Source: Vreelandella salicampi (GTDB taxonomy: Bacteria > Pseudomonadota > Gammaproteobacteria > Pseudomonadales > Halomonadaceae). Taken from it: a DNA stretch of 64,000 nucleotides. Under the pieces are notes generated by a model, which saw only the letters and a program-made list of their open reading frames with translations, made no database searches and had not been told where the DNA came from. Made by a program: the position numbers and the translations under genes. Each line of letters starts with the position of its first letter. The stretch's first letter is position 1. Below are positions 40,424 to 50,458 of the stretch, piece after piece. Where the stretch lies: assembly GCF_013415105.1 (NCBI RefSeq), contig NZ_JACCDF010000008.1, positions 1 to 64,000 on the forward strand, read 5' to 3'.

Positions 40424-41305
40424 TTACGTCTTCTGCGCAGCTAAAAAACCGCCGGCTTTGAGTACCTGCATATACCCTTCGCGAAAGCTGGGGTAGCGAA
40501 AGGTGTAGCCGGTACCCAGCAAGCGTGTGTTATCGCAGCGTTTGCTGGTGCGGCGGCGCAGCGGTGACTGCATGGTCTGGGTAGCCTCAACCTTGAGCTG
40601 TGACGCAAGCCACATCATGACGTTGTGTAACGCTGCCGGTTCGCAGTCGCTGGCAAGGTAAAGCGAATCCAGTGGCTGGTTTCGCTCTTGGCAGTCGATA
40701 AAGTAGGTCAAAATGCCCACGCAGTCGTCGCGGTGAATGCGGTTGGAGTAAACCGTCGGCGTTATGGCGGCTACCCGACCTTCCACCACTTGGTGAATCA
40801 ACCGGTCGCGGCCCGGCCCGTAAATCCCCGAAAAGCGCACCACCGTACCGGGAATGGGGTGGTCAATCAGCGCTTGTTCCGCCTCGCGCATCAATACCCC
40901 GGAAAAGCTAGTGGATTCCGTCGGGCTCTCTTCGTTGACGAGTTCGCCCTCTTGCTGGCCGTAAACGCTGGTAGACGAAACAAACAGCACGCGCTTAGGC
41001 GCGGTTTTATGCTGTTCAAGCACCTTGAGGACGTTTTTAAGCCCGGCGGGGTAGGCACTGCGGTAGGCGCTCTCTTCAAAGTGGTCGGCGCTAACGGTGT
41101 AAATCACGTAGTCCGCCTGGGGCAGTGCGTTGGCGTCAGCGTCATCAAGCGTATCGAGATCTAACGCCAACGGTTCAATCCCGGTACCTTCTAGCACTTC
41201 AACGTGGCGGCGCACGCCAATCACGCGGTGGCCTTTGTCTAACAGCTCGCGCCCTAAGGTGATGCCGATATCGCCACAGCCAATAATCAGTACGGTTAAT
41301 GCCAT
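40424..41305 (-). CDS. NAD-dependent epimerase/dehydratase-like SDR protein (YeeZ-like)
   Basis: 293 residues from ATG 41305, preceded by GAGGAG. Rossmann motif GCGDIGITLGREL at about 8-20, then VLFVSSTSVYGQQEG and the SGIYGPGRDRLI segment typical of extended SDR proteins. The active-site Tyr of SVYG is present but the usual YxxxK lysine is not evident, so activity is uncertain. Divergent from oxyR. Substrate unknown. Confidence 0.85.
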   Translation of the reverse strand: MALTVLIIGCGDIGITLGRELLDKGHRVIGVRRHVEVLEGTGIEPLALDLDTLDDADANALPQADYVIYTVSADHFEESAYRSAYPAGLKNVLKVLEQHKTAPKRVLFVSSTSVYGQQEGELVNEESPTESTSFSGVLMREAEQALIDHPIPGTVVRFSGIYGPGRDRLIHQVVEGRVAAITPTVYSNRIHRDDCVGILTYFIDCQERNQPLDSLYLASDCEPAALHNVMMWLASQLKVEATQTMQSPLRRRTSKRCDNTRLLGTGYTFRYPSFREGYMQVLKAGGFLAAQKT

Positions 41306-41489
41306 GTTGCTCTCCTCGCAATAAATAATCCCTATTAGCGGCCGCTTCCCTCCTTTAAAATGCACAAAGGGCTGGGGCGTTGGCAGGCGTTGGGCCAGCC
41401 AGTCGAGATCGGCCCCCGTCGAAAACGAACCCCGTCGCACGGGTGACGACGACACACCGGTGACTAACAGAGGATGCCACGGCGCCGCT

Positions 41490-42434
41490 ATGACTCTAAC
41501 AGAACTGCGCTATATCGTAACCCTTGCCCAAGAACACCACTTTGGCCGCGCCGCAGAGCGCTGCCATGTCTCTCAGCCCACGCTTTCGGTGGCGGTGAAA
41601 AAACTCGAAGAAGAGCTAGACGCCGCGCTGTTTGAGCGTTCGAAATCGACCGTCCAGGTCACCCCGCTGGGGGAGAAAATCGTCGCCCAGGCGCAGCGTG
41701 TGCTAGAGCAAAGCAGCCAGATTTATGCCATGGCAAGCGAAGGCAAAGACCAGCTCGCGAACCCCCTGCGCATCGGTGCGATCTACACCATCGGGCCGTA
41801 TCTGTTTCCGCATTTGATCCCGGCGCTTGCCAACGCGGCGCCGCAAATGCCGCTTTATATTGAAGAAGGGATGACCGCAAACCTGCGCGGCAAGCTCCGT
41901 AGCGGCGAGTTGGATGTGATTATCGTGGCGCTGCCGTTTACCGAAACCGACGTGGTGACCAAGCCGATCTACGAGGAGCATTTTGAGGTGTTAATGCCCG
42001 CCAGCCACCGGTGGGTTGAGCGTGAGACCATCCATAAAGAGGATTTGCTCGAAGAGCGCTTGCTGTTACTCGGAGAAGGACACTGTTTCCGTGACCAGAT
42101 TCTTGAAGCCTGCCCGGCGATCACGCAGAAGCTCAATAGCCCGCACAACACGCTGATTGCCGAAGGCGGCTCGCTAGAGACGATTCGCCACATGGTGGCC
42201 TCCAAACTGGGGATTACCGTGCTGCCCCAATCGGCGCTGGGTACCGATGCCTATGAAAACGCCATGCTGGTCAGCCGCCCCTTTGCGGCGCCCTCGCCGT
42301 CGCGCACTGTGGCGATTGCCTGGCGGGCGAGTTTCCCACGGCCCAAAGCCATCGATGCGCTGATTCAGGCGATTTCCCAATGCCGTCAACCGGTGCATGG
42401 CCAGCCCATCGATGAAGAAAGCGTCGTCTCATGA
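41490..42434 (+). CDS. oxyR: Hydrogen peroxide-sensing regulator OxyR
   Basis: LysR-type regulator, 314 residues from ATG 41490. The N-terminal helix-turn-helix is followed by the sensing domain with both redox cysteines in GEGHCFRDQILEACP, at residues 199 and 208, the same numbers as in E. coli. It should activate peroxide-defence genes after disulphide formation. The stop overlaps recG (ATGA), a linkage also known in Pseudomonas. Confidence 0.95.
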   Translation: MTLTELRYIVTLAQEHHFGRAAERCHVSQPTLSVAVKKLEEELDAALFERSKSTVQVTPLGEKIVAQAQRVLEQSSQIYAMASEGKDQLANPLRIGAIYTIGPYLFPHLIPALANAAPQMPLYIEEGMTANLRGKLRSGELDVIIVALPFTETDVVTKPIYEEHFEVLMPASHRWVERETIHKEDLLEERLLLLGEGHCFRDQILEACPAITQKLNSPHNTLIAEGGSLETIRHMVASKLGITVLPQSALGTDAYENAMLVSRPFAAPSPSRTVAIAWRASFPRPKAIDALIQAISQCRQPVHGQPIDEESVVS

Positions 42435-44509
42435 GCACGCTTAACGCCCCGATCACGGCGCTAAAAGGCGTCGGTGAAGCGCTGGCGTTAAAGCTTGCGC
42501 GCCTGGGGATTGAGCGGGTCAGCGATGTTCTCTTTCACTTGCCGCTGCGCTACCAAGACCGCACGCACCTCACTCCCATGGGCACGCTGCGCGCCGGGCA
42601 CGAGGCGGTAGTCGAGGGCGAGGTTACCGCCTCTGACGTGGTCAAAGGGCGCCGCCGTAGCCTGCTGGTGCGTCTGCGCGACGCCAGCGGCATTATCAGC
42701 CTGCGCTTTTTTCACTTTTCGCCCGCCCAGCAACAACAGCTTCGCCCAGGCGTTACCGTGCGCGCCTTTGGTGAGGCCCGCGCGGGGGCGACGGGCTTAG
42801 AGCTTTACCACCCTGAATACCGCGTGACGACCCTAGGTGCGGCGCCGGTGGAGGAATACTTCACGCCGGTGTACCCGACCACCGAGGGCTTGAATCAAAC
42901 CCGCCTGCGCGCGCTGGCCGAACAAGCGCTCGGCCTTCTTGATAGCGACTCCCACGCGCTGCCGGATGTGATACCCGAGGCGCTATTGGCGCGCTTTCGC
43001 CTACCCGGTTTGCACGCCAGCTTGCACCTACTGCACCAGCCGCCCCCCGATGTGAATATTGAGCAGCTGACCGACGGTCAGCACCCGGCCACGCGGCGGC
43101 TGGCGCTGGAAGAGCTGTTGGCGCATCAGCTCAGCCTGCGCGAGGTGCGGTTGCGCATTCAATCCGATGGCGCACCGGCGTTGCCTTCCGGGCGTAGCCT
43201 GCAGGCGCGCTTTCTCGCCCAGTTGCCGTTTGCGCTGACCGGCGCCCAGCGCCGCGTATTCGAGGAAATCGGTCTCGACCTGGCCCGAGCTGCCCCCATG
43301 CTGCGCCTGGTGCAGGGCGATGTGGGCTCGGGCAAAACCGTGGTTGCCGCCATGGCGGCGCTTTCGGCGCTAGCGGGCAACTGCCAAGCGGCGATCATGG
43401 CGCCCACCGAAATCCTCGCTGAGCAGCACTACCGCGCCTTCAAAACGTGGTTTGAACCGCTTGGGATCGAGGTCGCGTGGTTGGCGGGTAAACTCAAAGG
43501 CAAAGCGCGATTGGACGCCAAAGCGGCGATCGCCGATGGCCGCGCGCGCATGGTGGTGGGCACTCACGCGCTGTTTCAGGACGATGTACATTTCCAGTGC
43601 TTGGGCTTGGCGATCATCGACGAGCAGCATCGCTTCGGTGTGCACCAGCGCCTGGCGCTGCGCGAAAAAGGTGAAGCGGGTGGGCTGACGCCGCATCAGC
43701 TGATCATGACCGCAACGCCCATCCCGCGCACCTTGGCCATGAGCGCTTACGCCGACCTGGATGTGTCGGTGATCGACGAGCTGCCGCCGGGACGCACGCC
43801 AGTGAAAACCGTGGTGGTGTCTGATGAACGCCGCCCCGAGGTCGTCGAGCGTATTCGCCGCGCCTGCGGTGACGGCCGCCAAGCCTACTGGGTGTGCACG
43901 CTGATCGAAGAGTCTGAGGTGCTGCAGTGTCAGGCGGCGGAAGTGACCCGCGACGAGCTGACCGAGGCACTGCCCGAGGTAGCGATTGGCCTGGTTCACG
44001 GGCGCATGAAAGCCGCCGAGAAAGCCGAGGTGATGGACGCCTTCAAAGCCGGGGAGCTGGATTTGCTGGTGGCCACCACGGTGATAGAGGTGGGGGTAGA
44101 TGTACCCAACGCCAGCCTGATGATTATCGAAAACCCTGAGCGTCTGGGGCTTTCCCAACTGCACCAGCTGCGCGGGCGGGTAGGGCGCGGTAGCACCGAG
44201 AGTTTTTGCGTACTGCTCTACCACCCGCCGCTGTCGAAAAGCTCCCGCGAGCGGCTCGGCGTCATGCGCGAAACCACCGACGGTTTTCGCATCGCCGAAA
44301 AAGACTTGGAACTGCGCGGCCCAGGTGAAGTGCTTGGCACTCGCCAGACGGGCCTGGCGCAGATGAAAATCGCCGATCTTGAGCGCGATGCCGATCTTTT
44401 AGAGCGCGTCACCGCGCTGGCACAAGCGCTACAGGGTGACAACCACGCCACCGCTGTGCTGGTGCGCCGCTGGCTCGGTGACGCCGCCGGGCGTTACGGC
44501 CAGGTGTAG
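42431..44509 (+). CDS. recG: ATP-dependent DNA helicase RecG
   Basis: Branch-migration helicase that reverses stalled forks. 692 residues (E. coli 693): wedge/OB domain at the N-terminus, Walker A GDVGSGKT at about 296-303, DEQHRFG near 396, GRMKAAEKAEVM and C-terminal helicase motifs including QLHQLRGRVGRG. Overlaps oxyR by four bases, so the two are probably co-transcribed and peroxide regulation and repair are linked. Converges on the yccS-like gene with four bases between stops. Confidence 0.97.
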   Translation: MSTLNAPITALKGVGEALALKLARLGIERVSDVLFHLPLRYQDRTHLTPMGTLRAGHEAVVEGEVTASDVVKGRRRSLLVRLRDASGIISLRFFHFSPAQQQQLRPGVTVRAFGEARAGATGLELYHPEYRVTTLGAAPVEEYFTPVYPTTEGLNQTRLRALAEQALGLLDSDSHALPDVIPEALLARFRLPGLHASLHLLHQPPPDVNIEQLTDGQHPATRRLALEELLAHQLSLREVRLRIQSDGAPALPSGRSLQARFLAQLPFALTGAQRRVFEEIGLDLARAAPMLRLVQGDVGSGKTVVAAMAALSALAGNCQAAIMAPTEILAEQHYRAFKTWFEPLGIEVAWLAGKLKGKARLDAKAAIADGRARMVVGTHALFQDDVHFQCLGLAIIDEQHRFGVHQRLALREKGEAGGLTPHQLIMTATPIPRTLAMSAYADLDVSVIDELPPGRTPVKTVVVSDERRPEVVERIRRACGDGRQAYWVCTLIEESEVLQCQAAEVTRDELTEALPEVAIGLVHGRMKAAEKAEVMDAFKAGELDLLVATTVIEVGVDVPNASLMIIENPERLGLSQLHQLRGRVGRGSTESFCVLLYHPPLSKSSRERLGVMRETTDGFRIAEKDLELRGPGEVLGTRQTGLAQMKIADLERDADLLERVTALAQALQGDNHATAVLVRRWLGDAAGRYGQV

Positions 44510-44513
44510 AGTG

Positions 44514-46739
44514 TCACCCAGTTGGTGAAGAGGGTGGTGAAGACGGTGGCGCTGGAGATGCCGATGGCGTCTTGATCGCAATCAGCCGGTTGGCTGCATC
44601 GGCCAGCGGCGTTAGCTGCTCGGCGATTAAGCGCAGCTGGCTTTGCATGGGGCGGTATAGCGTCACCGCCTGTTCTTCCCGTGCTGTTGGCGTTTCCAGC
44701 TGGCGCAGAAACGTCGCAACCTGCTCGGTAAGGTCATCCGTAGGCTGGCGGTTTCGCAGCCGCTCGGCAAGCTCACCGAGAAGGGCGCTGACGTGCTTGC
44801 CCACTGGCACCAGCGTGACGTCGTCTTCGTCGTCAGTCAGGCGGTGGCGGTGGGCGCCAAGGGCCGAAAGGTGGCTGAGCAGGGTGTTCGAGAGCACCAG
44901 AAAGCGCAGGCCGTGTTCCGTTTCCTGTTGGCGGTAGTACGCCGGCTCGTGGAGCATGTTATTCATCTGGGTCGAGAAAGCCGCGTCGCTGTTGTGGGCA
45001 TTGCGCCGCGCCAGCCGATAGGCGAGATCGTCCTTCTTGCCGGTTTCGTACTGGTGAATCACCTCGTCGAGATAGCGCCGCTGGCTATCGAGCACCTTCG
45101 CCGCTTCGCGGTAAAGCTTGCGGCCTTGCCAGTCGGGCAGAATAAAAAACACCGCGAGCCCGGCAATTAGCGCGCCGATCAAGGTGTCAAACAGCCGCGG
45201 CCAGATCAGATCAAAGCCATCGCCTACCTGGTTGAAACTGCACAGCACCAGCAGCGTGATCGAGGCGGTGGCTATCATGTAGTGCTTCTCGCGGGTGGCG
45301 AAAAACGTCACCCCGGCCGCGATAGCGATCAAACTCTGCACGCTGGGCTGCGGGAAAAGGCTAATCGACGCCCAGCCCACGAAAAGCCCCAGCACGGTGC
45401 CAAGGATACGCTTGACCAGAAAGCGGCGCGTGGTGGCGTAGTTGGGGCGACAGACGAACAGCGTGGTGAGCAAAATCCAAAAGCCCTGCTTAGGGTCGAG
45501 CCATTGCAGCAGCAAATACCCCGCCAGCAGCGCCACCGAAAGGCGTACCGCATGGCGAAAGGTGGGCGAGCCTAGGGTTAAATTGATCCGCACGCGCCTC
45601 CACGCCTCGATAAGACTCCCCGGCGAGCGGTCAAGCAGGGCGGTATCGCGGCGCGGTTCGCTGGCATCGGGTGTGTGGGCGCTGGCAATCTGCGCTTCCA
45701 AGGTGGTGAGGTTATCGGCGAGCGCATTGAGCGGCTGAATCAGCGGGCGCCACTCAGGCTTATCACGGTCGCGCAGGTTAGCGATGGAGGCGCGCAAATC
45801 CGCCAGCGCTTCTTCGCTTTGGCGGTGGTCGAAGGCACGGTCGAGCAGCAGCGATTTCGCCAGCCGGCGGCAGGCCAGCCCCTGTTGATCCAACAACCGC
45901 TGGCAGCGAAACAGCACGTCATGGTGAAAAAACGCCTCGGTCAGCGCGCTATAGGGATAGTGGGTGGAGCTGGCGCGTTCGTGGATGTCCTGGGCGATGA
46001 AGTAGATCTGCAGGTAGCGATTGAGCTTGCGGTTGCCGCGCTGTCCTTCCATGCGGCGCAGGAGTATCTCTTTGGCGTGATTCAGCGCCGCCACGACTTG
46101 GCCGTTTTGGCGCGCCAGCGCCACGCGCCGGGCGTGAATATCGACGCCCCGTACGGGCTCAAACAGCGCCGATTTCAACACCAGGTAGCGGCCGAGCGCT
46201 TTATACAGCCGTGCCATGCTCTGCTTGACCGGTTGGCGCGAAAACAGCGCGCACCACACCACCGAAATAAGCCCGTACCAAGCCGCACCAATCAGCAGCA
46301 ATAGTTGGCGAAAGGCGACATCCTCGTCCACGCCGCCGTGCTGCGCGATATTGATCATGACGTAAAGGGAGAGGATCAAGGTGCCGGAGGCGATGGTGGC
46401 GTAGCGCTGGCCGATGGCGCCGAGCATAATCAGGCCAAAGGCGGCACTCGGCAACCACAGCGCCAGCAACCACGGCCAGGGAAAGAGCTGCTGCACTATC
46501 AGCGAGACAAGTGTAAAGCAAACAAGCGTTACGATTAGGGCCTGTAACCGCCCCTGCCAGCTATCGTCGGTCTCGGAGAGGGCGCTGGCGATAATGCCAA
46601 GAAACAGCGGAATGACAAAGCTAATGTTCCCCCACAGCGTGGCAAAAGCCAACGCACCGCTAAAGGCGAGAAAAACGCGCAGGCTGTAGGCGAATTTATC
46701 CAGGGTCCAGAGACGCCGCAGGGGCAAGGCGATAGGCAT
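44514..46739 (-). CDS. yccS: YccS/FUSC family inner-membrane protein
   Basis: 741 residues with two blocks of hydrophobic helices (about 15-165 and 400-530), each followed by a cytoplasmic region; the second block contains the FUSC-type segment FWILLTTLFVCRPNYATTRRF. Matches the YccS/YhfK group (E. coli YccS about 717 residues). Relatives include aromatic-acid efflux components, but the role of YccS is unknown. The C-terminus ends in a Pro/Ser-rich tail (SASPAPPSSPPSSPTG). Confidence 0.88.
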   Translation of the reverse strand: MPIALPLRRLWTLDKFAYSLRVFLAFSGALAFATLWGNISFVIPLFLGIIASALSETDDSWQGRLQALIVTLVCFTLVSLIVQQLFPWPWLLALWLPSAAFGLIMLGAIGQRYATIASGTLILSLYVMINIAQHGGVDEDVAFRQLLLLIGAAWYGLISVVWCALFSRQPVKQSMARLYKALGRYLVLKSALFEPVRGVDIHARRVALARQNGQVVAALNHAKEILLRRMEGQRGNRKLNRYLQIYFIAQDIHERASSTHYPYSALTEAFFHHDVLFRCQRLLDQQGLACRRLAKSLLLDRAFDHRQSEEALADLRASIANLRDRDKPEWRPLIQPLNALADNLTTLEAQIASAHTPDASEPRRDTALLDRSPGSLIEAWRRVRINLTLGSPTFRHAVRLSVALLAGYLLLQWLDPKQGFWILLTTLFVCRPNYATTRRFLVKRILGTVLGLFVGWASISLFPQPSVQSLIAIAAGVTFFATREKHYMIATASITLLVLCSFNQVGDGFDLIWPRLFDTLIGALIAGLAVFFILPDWQGRKLYREAAKVLDSQRRYLDEVIHQYETGKKDDLAYRLARRNAHNSDAAFSTQMNNMLHEPAYYRQQETEHGLRFLVLSNTLLSHLSALGAHRHRLTDDEDDVTLVPVGKHVSALLGELAERLRNRQPTDDLTEQVATFLRQLETPTAREEQAVTLYRPMQSQLRLIAEQLTPLADAANRLIAIKTPSASPAPPSSPPSSPTG

Positions 46740-46814
46740 AGACGCTCTTATCAGTGAATTGTTTTAGACTTTAGTATAAATACTGACGAGGCAAGTGGCT
46801 ATGGCGGTGGCCGA

Positions 46815-46851
46815 TAAAAGAAACGCCCCGCCGCGGTCAGGCGGCGGGGCG
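46815..46851 (-). terminator. Intrinsic terminator of the hupB-SCP2 operon
   Basis: On the minus strand an 11-bp GC stem (46851-46841 with 46834-46824, CGCCCCGCCGC/GCGGCGGGGCG) is followed by TTTCTTTT. Confidence 0.85.
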
Positions 46852-46885
46852 AGCGATAGGCTAGCAGCGGCTGGGTGAATAAGAA

Positions 46886-47242
46886 TTACAAATACTTCAG
46901 CAGTTTTTGCAGCTTATCCATATCGGCTGAGTCGCCGACAATGCGGACATCACCCGCGACCATGCCATCGAGAAACGCCTGCTGGGTGGGCTTTTTGAGT
47001 ATGCGTAGCGCGCTATCCTGATCGCGAAAGCGTAGCTCAAGGTCTAAGTCCACCGGTAACCCTTTACCCGTCGTGACACTTTTGGGTGTCATTCGGTAGT
47101 AGCGGGCGACCTTCAAGTCTTCGGTGGCAATCCCCCAATCCAAGCCGCGCATGCGCTCAAGCTGCTCGCGAAAGCGCGGCTTGCGCCGCAGAGCACGCTT
47201 AAGCAAAAAGCCGAGTAACCACAGCGTCAGCTTAAGCTTCAT
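46886..47242 (-). CDS. SCP2 sterol-binding-like domain protein
   Basis: 118 residues. A hydrophobic/basic N-terminus (LKLTLWLLGFLLKRALRRKPRF) precedes an SCP2-like fold with LRFRDQDSALRILKKP and GDVRIVGDSADMDKLQKLL. Bacterial members bind lipids or isoprenoids; the role here is unknown. Its ATG overlaps the hupB stop (TAATG), so translation is coupled. Confidence 0.8.
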   Translation of the reverse strand: MKLKLTLWLLGFLLKRALRRKPRFREQLERMRGLDWGIATEDLKVARYYRMTPKSVTTGKGLPVDLDLELRFRDQDSALRILKKPTQQAFLDGMVAGDVRIVGDSADMDKLQKLLKYL

Positions 47243-47514
47243 TAGGAAACCGCATCCTTCAGCGCTTTACCTGGCTTGAAGGCCACGTTCTTGCTCGCCG
47301 GGATTTGTAGCGGCTCGCCCGTTTGCGGGTTTTTGCCGGTGCGGGCGGCACGTTCACGCACGGTGAAGGTACCAAAACCGATCAGGGAAACATCGTCACC
47401 TTTGGCGACGCTGTTGGTGATTTCATCGAGGATCACGTTCAGTACTTGGCCGGCTTTGTCTTTGGATAGATCGGCGCTTTCGGCAATGGCGGCGGCGAGT
47501 TCAGGTTTGCGCAT
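47242..47514 (-). CDS. hupB: Nucleoid protein HU-beta
   Basis: 90 residues, RKPELAAAIAESADLSKDKAG with the DNA-binding arm region GFGTFTVRERAARTGKNPQTGEPLQIPASKNVAFKPGK. Non-specific DNA-bending nucleoid protein. The arm sequence is that of HU rather than IHF. Transcribed ahead of the SCP2-like gene. Confidence 0.95.
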   Translation of the reverse strand: MRKPELAAAIAESADLSKDKAGQVLNVILDEITNSVAKGDDVSLIGFGTFTVRERAARTGKNPQTGEPLQIPASKNVAFKPGKALKDAVS

Positions 47515-47648
47515 TAGGTATCTCCGGTATTTTTAGCTCGGGTGTTAAGGCGTTATCAAACGCTATTTTTATACACTGCTCAATACAACATCGTTCAAAA
47601 ATCGGCTGCAAGCCAGCGTCATAAGCGTAGCGCGTAAGGTAGTGGAAA

Positions 47649-48818
47649 TCAGCCTAGCAGCGCAGGGGCGGCTCTGGAAAGCTCCACTTTCCTTCTCACG
47701 CAGCCGCCTGTCAACGCAAAACCGATCAAACGTCCGTCTATATCTTCGGCCAGCGCGGTCATATCCGCGCCGTCTGCCTCGATGCGCCAGCGCTCTGGCG
47801 TGGCCAGGGGCGGGTAGGCCACCACCGGCAACAGCGGCGTTTTCACTATCACCGGCCAGGCCCCGAAGTGGACCGGCGTGGGCGTGCCGGCAAGCGTCTT
47901 GGCCAGGGCTTTGGCGCTGGCTTGGAGCGGCTGCACGTACATGGCGTTCACGCCAGCTACGCAAGCCGCGTCACCGAGGGCGAAAATACCCGGGTGCGAG
48001 GTTTGCAGGGTGCGGTCAACCGCAATACCGCTGGCGGAGACCTCAAGCCCGGCCGCGGCGGCAAGTGCTGTGCGTGGCGCAAGGCCGGTGGCCAGCAGCA
48101 CAAGATCCGCTTCGACGGTGTCATGGTTATCCAGTGTGAGCACTACGCTCGAAGCGTCACCAGGGGCGATACGCTCAAGGGTGCGCCCCAGCGCTAGCTG
48201 TATGCCGGCGTCGGCAAATGCATTCCCCAGCGCGTGGCCGAGTGGCTCAGGCAATAGGCGCGGTAGCGGGGCGCTCTCGGGGGCAATGAGGCTGACGCGA
48301 TGGCCGCCGGCGTGCAGGTCGTTGGCAAACTCGCAGCCGACTAACCCGGCGCCGACCATCGCCACGCGAGCGGGGCCATGGCCGAGGGCTCGGTGAAAGC
48401 GGCGGTAGTCATCAAGGTCGTTAATGCTAAAGCAGTGCGCTTCGCACTCGCTGGGAATGGCAAAGGGCGTGCGTGGGGCAGCCCCTGTGGCCAGCACGAG
48501 TTGGGTGTAGGCGTATTCGCTGTCGCCTACCAGCGTTAGCCGCTGCGCCTCTGGGTCGATGGCAGTCACCGGCGTGTGGGTGAGCAGCGTGGCGTTAAGC
48601 GCTTCGGCGAGGGAACCGGCGTCGCGCTGGGCAAGCCTATCCGGGGCCAGCCGTTTGGCAAACCCGGTGGAGAGCAGCGGTTTGCTGTAATCGTAGCCGC
48701 TGTCGGCGCTAATCAGGGTGATGCGGCGCGTATCGCCTTCACGACGCAGCGCGCGTGCCAGCCCAACGCCGGCCATGCCGGTGCCAATAATGACTAAATC
48801 GGCGTGGGGTATCGACAT
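47649..48818 (-). CDS. FAD-dependent pyridine nucleotide oxidoreductase, rubredoxin reductase-like
   Basis: 389 residues. FAD-binding IIGTGMAGVGLARALR at 9-24, NAD-binding MVGAGLVGCEFANDL (about 153-167) and the second FAD motif IFALGDAACV. Best fits the NADH:rubredoxin reductase type, found at this place in Pseudomonas next to two rubredoxin genes. No rubredoxin gene is present on either side here, so the electron acceptor is elsewhere or different. AGGTAA precedes the start. Confidence 0.82.
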   Translation of the reverse strand: MSIPHADLVIIGTGMAGVGLARALRREGDTRRITLISADSGYDYSKPLLSTGFAKRLAPDRLAQRDAGSLAEALNATLLTHTPVTAIDPEAQRLTLVGDSEYAYTQLVLATGAAPRTPFAIPSECEAHCFSINDLDDYRRFHRALGHGPARVAMVGAGLVGCEFANDLHAGGHRVSLIAPESAPLPRLLPEPLGHALGNAFADAGIQLALGRTLERIAPGDASSVVLTLDNHDTVEADLVLLATGLAPRTALAAAAGLEVSASGIAVDRTLQTSHPGIFALGDAACVAGVNAMYVQPLQASAKALAKTLAGTPTPVHFGAWPVIVKTPLLPVVAYPPLATPERWRIEADGADMTALAEDIDGRLIGFALTGGCVRRKVELSRAAPALLG

Positions 48819-48949
48819 AAGTTACCTATCCAGCTAAAAAAAGGCGGAAAAAGCCAATCATACCGGCATGGTACACTAGCGGGCTTTCGCGTGGTGGGAG
48901 CAATCGTCGTGATTGGCCGCATTTGTGGTTTTCTAGGGAGAAGCGGGTT

Positions 48950-49510
48950 TTGCAGCATACTGGCTTAACGCATACTCACGGGCTCAGTTGCTCCATGGCG
49001 CGCTGGATGCCGGTTGCGGCGGCGCGCCCGGCCATGTCGCTCCCTTGGTGGCGCTGGCTAGCGTCTACCGACTCGCTGACCGCTCGGCTGATAGCGGCCG
49101 GTGAAGGGCGTAAATTTCAGGTGTGCTTGCTACGCCAGAGCGTGGGCGATGTGTTTGCCGATGAAGCCATGGCGCTCGGGATTGGGCGCCGCCGCTATGC
49201 GTGGCGCCGCGAGGTGGCGCTGTGCCTGGATGGCACTCCCTGGGTGGTGGCGCGCTCGGTGGCGCCGCTGACCCAGCTACGGGGCCAGCGCTTGGAAGCG
49301 TTGGGCGAACGCTCCCTGGGTAGCTGGCTGTTTCAGCAGCCAAGCCTAGTGCGTGGCCCGCTGGAAGTGAGTACTCAGCCACCGCGCTTTACCCACGTTG
49401 AGACTCTCTGGGGGCGGCGGTCGCGGTTTCAGCACGCTGGCATGTTGCTGCTGGTGCAGGAGTATTTTTTACCTGCCATGGCGGATGCGTTGGCGCTACC
49501 TTCGCGCTAG
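48950..49510 (+). CDS. ubiC: Chorismate pyruvate-lyase UbiC
   Basis: Converts chorismate to 4-hydroxybenzoate, the first step of ubiquinone synthesis. Family motifs TDSLTARL, ALCLDGTPWVVARSVAPL, RSLGSWLFQQP and LWGRRSRFQHAGMLLLVQEYFLP are clear. The start is uncertain: TTG 48950 follows GGGAG at good spacing (186 residues), while ATG 48995 would give 171 residues, nearer the E. coli length of 165 but without a ribosome-binding site. ubiA follows after 38 bases. Confidence 0.92.
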   Translation: MQHTGLTHTHGLSCSMARWMPVAAARPAMSLPWWRWLASTDSLTARLIAAGEGRKFQVCLLRQSVGDVFADEAMALGIGRRRYAWRREVALCLDGTPWVVARSVAPLTQLRGQRLEALGERSLGSWLFQQPSLVRGPLEVSTQPPRFTHVETLWGRRSRFQHAGMLLLVQEYFLPAMADALALPSR

Positions 49511-49548
49511 GCTAGCCGGATTAGCGTTTGTCTTTATATGAGGTAAGC

Positions 49549-50439
49549 ATGGATCGTTCTTTACTGCGGCCGATAGGCTGGGCCCGCGTGCCCGATTTTC
49601 TTCACCTGACCCGGTTAGACCGACCGATTGGCACCTGGCTTTTGATGTGGCCAGCGTTGTGGGCGCTGTGGATCGCGGCCCAAGGCTTGCCCGGGCGGGA
49701 TGTGCTGCTGATTATCGTATCGGGGGTTTACGTTATGCGGGCGGCGGGCTGTGTGGTCAATGACTACGCTGATCGTCATTTCGACGGACACGTCAAACGC
49801 ACCCAAGACCGCCCGCTGGCCAACGGGCGCATTAGCGAGCGTGAAGCTCAGCTTTTGTTTGTGGGGCTGGTGGCTATCGCATTTGTGCTGGTGCTGTTTA
49901 CCAACCTGTTCACCATTTTGCTCTCGCTGGGCGGGCTGGTATTGGCGTTTATCTACCCGTTTATGAAGCGCTATACCCATTTTCCGCAGGTGTTTTTGGG
50001 GGCGGCGTTCTCCTGGGCGATCCCCATGGCGTGCGGTGCGGTGCTGGGGTACGTGCCGCTGGAAGGCTGGATGCTGTTTTTCGCCAACGTGCTGTGGACG
50101 GTCGCTTACGACACCGAATACGCCATGGTGGATCGTGATGACGATCTTAAAATCGGGATCAAATCCACCGCCGTGCTGTTTGGCCGCGCGGATCGTTTGA
50201 TCATCGCTTTGCTGCAGCTCGCCACCCTCTTGCTGCTCGCCGCAGTAGGCTGGCGCTTGGCGTTGGGAGGCTTCTTCTGGCTAGGGCTCGCCGCTATGTT
50301 GGCAACCTTCATTCACCAGCAAGCGCTGATTCGCCACCGCGAGCGGCAGCGCTGTTTCCAGGCCTTTTTGAATAATCACTGGTCAGGGCTGGTCGTTTTC
50401 GCCGGGATTGCCTTGAGTTTATGGCCCAATGCGGGGTAA
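49549..50439 (+). CDS. ubiA: 4-hydroxybenzoate octaprenyltransferase UbiA
   Basis: Membrane prenyltransferase that attaches the isoprenoid tail in ubiquinone synthesis. 296 residues (E. coli 290) from ATG 49549 after GAGGT. First Asp-rich motif [19 protein letters not shown] (71-89), second region [21 protein letters not shown], and about eight hydrophobic helices. Confidence 0.96.
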   Translation: MDRSLLRPIGWARVPDFLHLTRLDRPIGTWLLMWPALWALWIAAQGLPGRDVLLIIVSGVYVMRAAGCVVNDYADRHFDGHVKRTQDRPLANGRISEREAQLLFVGLVAIAFVLVLFTNLFTILLSLGGLVLAFIYPFMKRYTHFPQVFLGAAFSWAIPMACGAVLGYVPLEGWMLFFANVLWTVAYDTEYAMVDRDDDLKIGIKSTAVLFGRADRLIIALLQLATLLLLAAVGWRLALGGFFWLGLAAMLATFIHQQALIRHRERQRCFQAFLNNHWSGLVVFAGIALSLWPNAG

Positions 50440-50458
50440 AACCCCGGGTGTCACGTAA

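Noticed and set aside
43370-44224. 284-codon open frame antisense to recG
   Set aside because: Fully inside a well-conserved gene; composition is His/Arg/Gln-rich as expected for antisense of coding DNA.
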